From positions 45,565 to 109,564 of the forward strand of contig RAYE01000010.1 of NCBI GenBank assembly GCA_003612285.1: a stretch of DNA of 64,000 nucleotides, written 5' to 3'. Position 1 is the stretch's first letter. The number at the start of each line of letters is the position of its first letter. The notes under the pieces are model-generated. The model worked only from the letters and a program-made list of their open reading frames with translations, had not been told where the DNA came from and searched no databases. The position numbers and the translations under genes are program-made. The stretch comes from a bacterium D16-51. Lineage in GTDB: Bacteria; Bacillota; Clostridia; Lachnospirales; Lachnospiraceae. Shown one piece after another: positions 51,350 to 58,223 of the stretch.

Positions 51350-52651
51350 TTACTGATTTAACAAAGCTGTATAAGAAGCTGCATTGTCTGTCTTAACCAT
51401 ATTGATAGCAAATGCATCATACTGTCCTGGATTCCCAAGGCGGTTTGTAATATTGGATTCCGTCTGTCCATCACCACCAATGTATTCAACCTCAAGATTA
51501 AGCAGGTCGTCATAATTCTGAAGAAGAGGCTGGTATGTTGAGCTTAAGAAGTTATCAGACGCATTGTAGATGTTGAGCCATACCTTCTTAGAAGCATGTG
51601 CGCCTGCATCAAGCTGGGAAGACACTGGCTCATATACCTTTGTAGAGTCTGTAAAGTCATTGTAGTTGTCAGCAGTAACTGCAACATTCAATGCATAGTA
51701 CGAACGTTCATCCTCTTTATAAACATATACATCCTCTGATAAAACATTGCCCGCATCATCTTTCGTACCAATACCGGTATCAATATCCACCCCGTCTAAT
51801 GCATTACGGAGTACGCGGAGTGTCAGATATGCCTGTACGTCTGCATGCTGGCTGATTGTTCCGCCATAACCGTCTGCGATAGCAGCTACTGCATCATTGT
51901 TTGCATCGTAGCCAAAGGTTGGCACCTTCTGCTCTTTCGACCATGCATTAAACATTGACATGCCCATTCCATCATTATTAGATACAACAACGTCAATTTC
52001 CTTTCCAAAAGAAGAAGACCATGTGCCAATTGCATTACCGGCAGTAGCAGCATCCCATGTTGCACCGGCAGAGTTTTTCATTTCCTGGGAAGCAAGTTCA
52101 CGGACTTTGTATGTCTTTCCGCCAATCTCAAGGCTTCCATCCTGTACTGCTTTAGAAGAACCATCTGTATTTGTGCCAACAGGATCGCTGTTTACGTCGC
52201 CGTCTTTTTCAACGCCTGTACCAAGCGCCTTGCGGACGCCCCTTGTACGGGCGATAGAATCGTTATGCCCAATATCGCCGATTGCAAGTACATAACCGAT
52301 TACCCCATCTCCATTGCGGTCGATTTTATCAATATTTTTCTCGATATAATCCTTAACCATCGTCCCCTGGAGCTCAGCACCCTGGTTTGCATCAAACCCT
52401 ACATAATAAGTATCCTTATTAAAGTTCAAAGCTGTCTGATCCAACTCCCCGGTAGAACTGTTAGATGGCTGGCGGTTAAACCAAACCAGAGGCTTATCTT
52501 TATTCGCCACTGTCGAAGAAGAACCCTGATCCGATGTTGCGTTTGATTTGCCGCCGGATGTAGAATCTTTAGAACCGCTGTCGTCTCCGCATGCGGTAAG
52601 CGAAAGACCAAGTACAAGTGCCATTGTCAATGAAATAATTTTTTTTCTCAT
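51350..52651 (-). CDS. mglB: galactose-binding lipoprotein MglB
   Basis: 433 residues from ATG 52651 (GGGAGAAAAAATT). Lipobox LTACG at Cys21, then a Ser/Gly/Thr-rich linker. The beginning of the binding fold is not MglB-typical: the expected first strand is missing before DKPLVWFNRQPSNSSTG, while DRNGDGVIGYVLAIGDIGHN (the calcium-binding EF-hand-like loop of MglB) and VVSNNDGMGMSMFNAW are present. It delivers galactose to MglA-MglC. First gene of the mgl operon; it is likely regulated by the downstream two-component system. Confidence 0.87.
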   Translation of the reverse strand: MRKKIISLTMALVLGLSLTACGDDSGSKDSTSGGKSNATSDQGSSSTVANKDKPLVWFNRQPSNSSTGELDQTALNFNKDTYYVGFDANQGAELQGTMVKDYIEKNIDKIDRNGDGVIGYVLAIGDIGHNDSIARTRGVRKALGTGVEKDGDVNSDPVGTNTDGSSKAVQDGSLEIGGKTYKVRELASQEMKNSAGATWDAATAGNAIGTWSSSFGKEIDVVVSNNDGMGMSMFNAWSKEQKVPTFGYDANNDAVAAIADGYGGTISQHADVQAYLTLRVLRNALDGVDIDTGIGTKDDAGNVLSEDVYVYKEDERSYYALNVAVTADNYNDFTDSTKVYEPVSSQLDAGAHASKKVWLNIYNASDNFLSSTYQPLLQNYDDLLNLEVEYIGGDGQTESNITNRLGNPGQYDAFAINMVKTDNAASYTALLNQ

Positions 52652-52829
52652 AATTTTTTCTCCCTTCCGTTCCCACGCATTCATGCGTGTTTTTTGTTGA
52701 TGTTGACAGTATATCGGATTCCGCCGGAAGAAAACATAGAATATTTTACGTTTCTCATTGAAATTTTTAAGATTTTATTGGTAATATCTAACAATTATAG
52801 GCACTTATCCCATTATTTTATATGCAATT

Positions 52830-52957
52830 GTTACTATTCACGGCCTGTTTCTGAAAAAGGCTGTTCTAAACAACATGAGCTGCTGTTTTTGCAGCATCTG
52901 ACAGCTTTGCTGGCAGGTTTTTTACGCATGTTGGTTAAAACAGCCGTGAATAGTAAC
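52830..52957. repeat. GTTACTATTCACGGC palindromic element, 128 bp
   Basis: Inverted termini GTTACTATTCACGGC and GCCGTGAATAGTAAC are exact over 15 bases; the interior pairs imperfectly around a CTGCTG/CAGCAT centre. The bases beside it, ATGCAATT left and ATACAACT right, agree at six of eight positions, which may be a worn target duplication. Its right arm is closely similar to the left arm of the element at 57753. Confidence 0.85.
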
Positions 52958-52968
52958 ATACAACTTTA

Positions 52969-54300
52969 TCAATCCCTGTTCAGCAGCAGCATAACAGAGA
53001 CACAAAACATCCCGTCCTCACAGGTGATCTGGAACATACCGTGATAACGCAATGCAATCTGCCGTGCTGATTCAATGCCAATCCCCTCCCCCTCATGCTT
53101 TGAAGAAAGATACATCCCATTCCTGTCTTTTTTAACTTTCCCATGAAATGTATTATCTACCGTAAGAAACAGCGCATTATTCTTTACCTGCCCCCTTATA
53201 ACAATATTTTTATGGGTATCCTCCTCCAAAATACAAGCGTCCAGTGCATTTTCCAGCAGATTGCCAAGAAGGACAGAAATATCAACTTTATCTATGCCAA
53301 GGTTCTCTGGGATATCGGCATGTACCAGAAAAGCAATCTGTTTCTCTTTTGCCTTCTGTGAAAAATATGACAGCAAGAGGTTTGCTTCATAATTCTGGCA
53401 AAATACAATAGAAGAATCATCCGGCATAGAATTTTGGTAACTGGCAAGATAACTTTCCAGCTCTTCCAGCCTCCCATCATGCAGATATCCTGACAGGACG
53501 GCAATATGATGGTGAAGGTCGTGCCGGGCCTGCCGGGTTTCCAAAACCTTGTTTTTCATATTCTCATATTGCAGCTTTTGCAGGGCTAGCTGGTCATTTC
53601 TGGCTTTTAAGGCAAAATTTTTATCATATTCATCCATCAGGCAGACCACAATATGATAAACCAGGAAGGCTCCCAAATTAATGCACAGCAAAAAAAGAAC
53701 ATTTACAGGTTTCAGCGCCTGTTCCAGGGCGCTCTGCTTACCGCCGTAAAGATAATAGGACCAAATCAGGTAAAAGGTTGCAGGAATCGCCCACAAATAA
53801 CACCATGCAGAAAGTTTTTCCTCTTTTTTCATCATTTTAGCAAAAAAACGGCGGATATAAAAATACAACGGGATAAGAATGATACATTCCATCAAAAGCA
53901 TTGCCACAGAAAATGACCATCTATACGGCTGCACCGCCATCTCTGGTAATATCAACCCTTCCACACATTTTGAAAGCACCACAATAAGATTTGCAATATC
54001 AGAAAACATTAACAATGTAAACAATAATTTCCCAAAATGCGCCTTAACCGCTACAAAATAAAACAAAAAGTATACAGATGTGCTTAGGACAGAGAGCAGC
54101 CCTTTCTTCTCCGGCAAAAGCAGCGCCGCCAAAAAACCACAGCCGACCTGCAGCAATAACAATATGGCTGCCAGAAACAAAGTAACCGATTTAGAAAACC
54201 TCAGGCTTCCATAAAACGGATACAGCGCCAAAACAAAAAACGGCACAAAATTAATTAGTGAATAGCATATAACTTCAACTATACGGTAAAAAGGGAACAT
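52969..54300 (-). CDS. AgrC-like GHKL sensor histidine kinase
   Basis: 443 residues. Six or seven membrane helices occupy the first ~210 residues, followed by the kinase: ARHDLHHHIAVLSGYLHDGR gives the phospho-acceptor His, then NLLENALDACI (N box) and GIGIESARQIALRYHG (G box), the GHKL_5/AgrC type. It should sense a peptide or small molecule at the membrane. The response regulator gene overlaps by one base (TAATG). No agrB or pre-peptide gene is visible nearby, so the ligand is unknown. Confidence 0.88.
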   Translation of the reverse strand: MFPFYRIVEVICYSLINFVPFFVLALYPFYGSLRFSKSVTLFLAAILLLLQVGCGFLAALLLPEKKGLLSVLSTSVYFLFYFVAVKAHFGKLLFTLLMFSDIANLIVVLSKCVEGLILPEMAVQPYRWSFSVAMLLMECIILIPLYFYIRRFFAKMMKKEEKLSAWCYLWAIPATFYLIWSYYLYGGKQSALEQALKPVNVLFLLCINLGAFLVYHIVVCLMDEYDKNFALKARNDQLALQKLQYENMKNKVLETRQARHDLHHHIAVLSGYLHDGRLEELESYLASYQNSMPDDSSIVFCQNYEANLLLSYFSQKAKEKQIAFLVHADIPENLGIDKVDISVLLGNLLENALDACILEEDTHKNIVIRGQVKNNALFLTVDNTFHGKVKKDRNGMYLSSKHEGEGIGIESARQIALRYHGMFQITCEDGMFCVSVMLLLNRD

Positions 54301-55031
54301 TATCCATTAATCTCCTTTCGCATTTGTTCAAAGCAAAATTTTACCCAGGTGTCCCCAATCTCTTTTGCTTTCCTCCTGCTGACTGGGACTCTGCTCCCAT
54401 CGCTCATTATCAAAACATCTTTGTTATAATCACAAACCTCATAAAAATTCACGATTATACCCTTAAAACAACATAAAAAATATGGAACTCTGCATAAAAT
54501 CTCTTCCAGTTTTGCATGTGAGATTCGCGTCCTGGTGTTTTCCCCGGCTTTATTATGAAATGTCACAATATGGTTAGAATATTCTGTATATATAATATTC
54601 CGCAGTAAAACGTCCTGCCCGTCCGGCAAAGTAACCTGGCTTCCCTCCCCCTCTTCCCAATGCACACGCATCTGACGCAGCAGTTTTATTACTTTCTGCT
54701 CCGAAAATGGTTTGAGCAAATAATCCTTTGCATTTACTTCATAGCTTTCACTGGCAAACCCATTGCTGGAAGTACAAAACACCAGGTAAACTTCCTGGTC
54801 TGTTTCCCGGATTTTACGGGCTATATCAATCCCTGACCAATCTTTCAGATAAATGTCCAAAAAAACCATCTGATATTTCCCTGTTTCCCACACGGCAAAA
54901 AAATCTTTCCCACTATAAAACGCATCGACCTGAATTTCCCTGTTTCCAATAGAATCCAGATGATTTCCCACCATTTGGAGAAGCATTCCAAGTTCCTCCT
55001 GATTGTCATCTACCAATGCAATTTTCATCAT
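54300..55031 (-). CDS. LytTR family response regulator (AgrA-like)
   Basis: 243 residues: a receiver domain with LVDDNQEELGMLL and the phospho-accepting Asp in MVFLDIYLKDWSG, then a C-terminal LytTR DNA-binding domain (LRNIIYTEYSNHIVTFHNKA, VCDYNKDVLIMSDGSRVPVS). LytTR regulators bind paired direct repeats upstream of target genes. It is followed with one-base overlap by its cognate AgrC-like kinase. Upstream DNA holds only palindromic repeats and no further gene. Confidence 0.92.
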   Translation of the reverse strand: MMKIALVDDNQEELGMLLQMVGNHLDSIGNREIQVDAFYSGKDFFAVWETGKYQMVFLDIYLKDWSGIDIARKIRETDQEVYLVFCTSSNGFASESYEVNAKDYLLKPFSEQKVIKLLRQMRVHWEEGEGSQVTLPDGQDVLLRNIIYTEYSNHIVTFHNKAGENTRTRISHAKLEEILCRVPYFLCCFKGIIVNFYEVCDYNKDVLIMSDGSRVPVSRRKAKEIGDTWVKFCFEQMRKEING

Positions 55032-55168
55032 AACCCTCCAATCTCAGGAACCTTCGGCAACCCTTTTCAAACAGCAAAAAACGTTGCCCTGTAGCAAATC
55101 CTTCTATAAAAAATTAGAACGGCATTACTATTACTAAGGCGGTTAAATATCAAATGAATTTTACGCAG

Positions 55169-55252
55169 AGTCAAATACCCCGCTGCAGAGCAACGGGGCA
55201 TGACCTAGTTTCCCTTTAGCAAGTTCGCCCCAGAGGGGCGGGGTATTTGACC
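55169..55252. repeat. CAAATACCCC hairpin nested in the MITE
   Basis: GTCAAATACCCCG at the left and CGGGGTATTTGAC at the right form a 13-bp stem around about 55 bases that include a second small hairpin (CGCCCCAGAGGGGCG). Confidence 0.75.
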
Positions 55253-55325
55253 CTCGCGGGCGCGCTCGGATGATGCAAGCTTGCTTGCACATCCTCACTT
55301 TGCCTTCGCGGGAATAAATTTTTAT
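55249..55325 (-). repeat. CCCGCGA-flanked hairpin repeat, copy 2
   Basis: On the minus strand AAATTTATTCCCGCGAAGG, a central GGATG/CATCATCC-type hairpin, and GCGCCCGCGAGG. Same layout as the repeat directly after ribH (12167-12240), but inside the MITE. Confidence 0.6.
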
Positions 55326-55546
55326 CTGCAAGGCGGAAGATTGAGCTGTAGCGAGTGCTACAGCGATTGATGGTGCGTCCGATGGACATCTTTTAAGCAC
55401 GGAGCGTAGACCAACGCAGCAGATAGAAATTTAGACAAGTAAAAACGTTGATATTTAACCACCTTAGTAATATATATCATATCTTCCCCAAAAAAGAAAT
55501 GCAAGAGAGAACTTTTATCAGCAATGTTACCCCACTACTATCCACA

Positions 55547-56216
55547 GTTACTATTCACAGCCAATGGTATCATAAATTGTAGAAACAAATAAAAAATGAT
55601 TTTCCCTTTGGATATATTTTCCATATTATGCAGTATGAGAAAGCAGAAGTTGTTCTGATTTTCTGCAAAATAACTAAAGTTTGCTACATATTACAGCCTG
55701 ACAAAAATTTAGAAGGACATTGCTTTCCACAGGACAATTTAGCTCTTTTAGAATTGCTTTGCTTTTAAGCTTCCAGCCTATGCGCGCGCACGGACAACTG
55801 TCTGAACTGGAAACAACAAAATTCCATAGATATTTCGGCTGGTATGTTTTCACTGCGCAGAATGCGTAATGGTACATAATGGCTGTGGTGGATGCTTTGC
55901 ATCCTCCATAGCCACAAGTACCAACGCATTCTGAAGCCCCAGCCGAAATATCATGGAATCATTGTTTCCAGTGAGTTTTGGCAGTGGGCGCGCTAATCAG
56001 GGCTGGAAGCAAAAAGCATTAGCAATTCTTAAGAGCGTAGGATTGCCGGAAAGCAATGTCTTCTATAATTTTTGTCAGTTATATGTTAAATAAAACTTTA
56101 GTTATTTTGCAGAAAATATCAAACAATATCATTTTCTCATACTGCATAATTTGGAAAATATCTGGGAAAATCATTTTTTATTTGTTTCTATCCTGATACC
56201 ATTGACTGTGAATAAC
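55547..56216. repeat. giant ~670-bp palindromic element, copy 1
   Basis: The two arms of about 330 bases each are inverted copies of one another: outer end GTTACTATTCACAGCCAATG at the left, its inverse CATTGACTGTGAATAAC at the right; then AACAAATAAAAAATGATTTT, CTGCAAAATAACTAAAGTTT and GACATTGCTTTCC in both arms; centre GGTGGATGC-TTT-GCATCCTCC near 55890-55910. Only short ORFs occur. A second copy begins at 63841 and leaves the window at 64000, with a sequence closer to the inverse of this right arm. Confidence 0.88.
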
Positions 56217-56288
56217 TAAATTGCAGAAAAGATGCAAGGTACGCTCTTGCGTAATGCTTGAAAATCTTGTAAAGTATATGGTGATGAA

Positions 56289-56307
56289 ATTTCAAACATG
56301 CTTTAGG
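56289..56307 (-). repeat. short dispersed motif, inverted copy before cysS
   Basis: ATTTCAAACATGCTTTAGG is the exact reverse complement of the motif at 22210-22228. It ends 14 bases before the cysS start codon, so it forms part of the cysS leader. Confidence 0.5.
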
Positions 56308-56320
56308 ACGGGGGATGACT

Positions 56321-57727
56321 ATGAGAGCGATTAATCTGTACAATACACTGACAAAGAAAATAGAGCCTTTTGTGCCAAATGAGGCAGGGAAGGTGAAGAT
56401 GTATACCTGTGGGCCGACAGTTTACCATTTTGCACATATTGGGAACCTTAGAAGCTATATTATGGAGGATGTGCTGGAAAAGACACTCCGCTATGCAGGA
56501 TATGATGTGAAGAGGGTTATGAATATAACAGATGTAGGGCATCTTTCCAGTGATGCAGACAGCGGCGAGGATAAGATGCTGACGGGTGCAAAGCGTGAAC
56601 ATAAAACAGTTATGGAGATTGCAGAATTTTACAGGAACGCATTTTTTGATGACTGTAAAAAGTTAAATGTAAAAACACCAGATGTAGTGGAGCCTGCGAC
56701 GAATTGCATTGCTGAGTTTATTACAATGATTGAGGCGTTGTTAAAAAAGGGTTATGCCTATATGGCAGGCGGCAATGTTTATTTTAATACGGAAAAGCTT
56801 GAACAGTATTATGTCCTTTCCAACCAGAAGGAGGACGACCTGATGGTTGGGGCAAGGGATGATGTGGAGGAAGATTCCAACAAAAGGAATAAAACAGATT
56901 TTGTTTTATGGTTTACGAAGTCAAAGTTTGACGACCAGGAGCTGAAATGGGAAAGCCCATGGGGAACTGGCTACCCAGGCTGGCATATTGAATGTTCGGC
57001 AATCAGCATAAAGCATTTGGGGGAAAGGCTGGATATTCATTGCGGCGGTGTGGACAATATCTTTCCACATCATACGAATGAAATTGCACAGAGCGAGGCA
57101 TATCTGGGACATAAATGGTGTAATTACTGGTTTCATATACTTCACCTGAATGACAGTACCGGGAAAATGAGTAAGTCGAAAGGGGATTTCCTGACGCTTT
57201 CCCTGCTAGAAGAGAAAGGGTATTCCCCGCTTGTTTACCGAATGTTTTGTTTACAGTCCCATTACCGTAAACCTCTTTTGTTTAATTATGAAGTTTTGGA
57301 TAATGTGAAGTCTTCTTATGAGAAACTGCGGAAAAAGACGTCTTCATTAAAAAATGAAGGGGAACTACAGGCAGAACAGATGCTGCCATTCCAGGAGGCG
57401 TTTGCACAGGCTCTTGGCAGTGATATGAATACATCACAGGCATTGACGGTTGTATATGATGTGTTGAAATCTGATTTGGATGATGCAGGCAAAAAGGCGC
57501 TGGTCGAAGAATTTGATAAAGTCCTGTCTTTGGATTTGATGGAGGAGCCGGAGAAGGAAAAAGCAGACGGCAGCCTGGCAGCTTATGTTGAGGAAATGAT
57601 AGGACAGAGGCAGGCGGCAAGGAAGGAAAAGGACTTTGCAAAAGCAGATGCAATCCGACAGGAACTTTTGGAGAAAGGGATTGAAATTAAAGATACAAGG
57701 GAAGGAACTGTTTGGAACTTGCTGTAA
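56321..57727 (+). CDS. cysS: cysteinyl-tRNA synthetase
   Basis: 468 residues; ATG 56321 is used because the in-frame ATG six bases earlier is too close to the GGGGG ribosome-binding site. Class I signatures are FAHIGNLRSY (HIGN at 39-42) and KMSKSKGD; zinc residues are Cys30 (MYTCGPTV), GWHIECSAIS and the GGVDNIFPHHTNEIAQ motif. It charges tRNA-Cys. Unlike metG, its leader (56217-56320) shows no T-box; a double-hairpin repeat follows the gene at 57848-57932 and could terminate it. Confidence 0.97.
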   Translation: MRAINLYNTLTKKIEPFVPNEAGKVKMYTCGPTVYHFAHIGNLRSYIMEDVLEKTLRYAGYDVKRVMNITDVGHLSSDADSGEDKMLTGAKREHKTVMEIAEFYRNAFFDDCKKLNVKTPDVVEPATNCIAEFITMIEALLKKGYAYMAGGNVYFNTEKLEQYYVLSNQKEDDLMVGARDDVEEDSNKRNKTDFVLWFTKSKFDDQELKWESPWGTGYPGWHIECSAISIKHLGERLDIHCGGVDNIFPHHTNEIAQSEAYLGHKWCNYWFHILHLNDSTGKMSKSKGDFLTLSLLEEKGYSPLVYRMFCLQSHYRKPLLFNYEVLDNVKSSYEKLRKKTSSLKNEGELQAEQMLPFQEAFAQALGSDMNTSQALTVVYDVLKSDLDDAGKKALVEEFDKVLSLDLMEEPEKEKADGSLAAYVEEMIGQRQAARKEKDFAKADAIRQELLEKGIEIKDTREGTVWNLL

Positions 57728-57752
57728 TTTGTGAATAGATAACTAAGGTATC

Positions 57753-58041
57753 GTTACTATTCACGGCCGTTCTGGACAACATGCGTAAAACCTGCCAGCA
57801 AAGCTGTCAGCAGCTGCAAAGGCAGCAGCTGGTATTTTATGTCATAAGAAATTGCGCTGTTACATAGTGGTTGTCGACAAGAATTGCGAAGCAATTCTTG
57901 CTAGGGCACCAGCGCTGGCGGTGCCCTTTTTTACTTATGTTGTATAGAACAGCCTGCATGCAAAATATAGAAAACAGCCGTCCTCTTACGTGCAAGCACG
58001 ACGAGTCAGCCTGTTTTCTATATTTTGCCGTGAATAGTAAC
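57753..58041. repeat. composite GTTACTATTCACGGC element, 289 bp
   Basis: Terminal repeats GTTACTATTCACGGC and GCCGTGAATAGTAAC are exact. The left part (CAACATGCGTAAAACCTGCC) matches the 52830 element; the right part holds a CAAAATATAGAAAACAG stem with its inverse; the double-hairpin repeat at 57848-57932 lies between. Flanks TAAGGTATC and TAGGTTATC agree at seven of nine bases and may be a worn target duplication. Confidence 0.82.
57848..57932 (+). repeat. double-hairpin repeat, copy B, with terminator-like end
   Basis: GAAATTGCGCTGTTACATAG, the CAAGAATTGC/GCAATTCTTG stem, and GGGCACC/GGTGCCC followed by TTTTTT. Nearly identical to the copy in the metG leader (18708-18790). It can act as a rho-independent terminator for cysS. 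Confidence 0.85.
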
Positions 58042-58081
58042 TAGGTTATCAAAATTGTGTCATAATCGGTGTTAATAGTTG

Positions 58082-58110
58082 TAGACAGGGGGCTGATATA
58101 TTAATATAAT
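58082..58110 (+). promoter_or_regulatory. promoter of the GH31 gene
   Basis: TAGACA (58082-58087), 17-base spacer, TATAAT (58105-58110), 114 bases before the start codon. Confidence 0.65.
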
Positions 58111-58223
58111 AGAAAGCAATAAGATTCTTACAGAAGATATAGATTGTTTTCGGTAAGCTTGGCTGGTAAAATTTTTTTAGGCAAAGTCAATATGTTTCTG
58201 TAAAAAAAGAAAGGAGAAGTATT

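Larger units (their letters stand above)
55129..55472. mobile_element. TTACTAAGGCGG MITE, copy 1, with nested repeats
   Basis: Ends TATTACTAAGGCGGTTAAAT and its inverse ATTTAACCACCTTAGTAATA. The interior shares GGCGGAAGATTGAGCTGTAG and the rest of a long block with the copy at 63265-63479. Compared with that copy, about 150 bases (55169-55323) are extra and are made of a TCAAATACCCCG/CGGGGTATTTGA hairpin and the CCCGCGA repeat. No transposase is encoded. Confidence 0.85.

Noticed and set aside
52969..55500. Possible agr-type peptide quorum-sensing locus
   Set aside because: Kinase and LytTR regulator are present, but no AgrB-like protease or small precursor peptide gene could be found on either strand around them.
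55674..55877. 67-codon ORF within the giant palindrome
   Set aside because: Composition is dictated by the palindrome; no start signal and no counterpart in the second copy.
55129..56216. CRISPR array or tandem repeat array
   Set aside because: The repeats here are inverted and of different families; there is no regular spacing of direct repeats.
56217..56320. T-box leader before cysS
   Set aside because: No stem I consensus, T-box sequence or terminator is visible; only a short dispersed motif is present.
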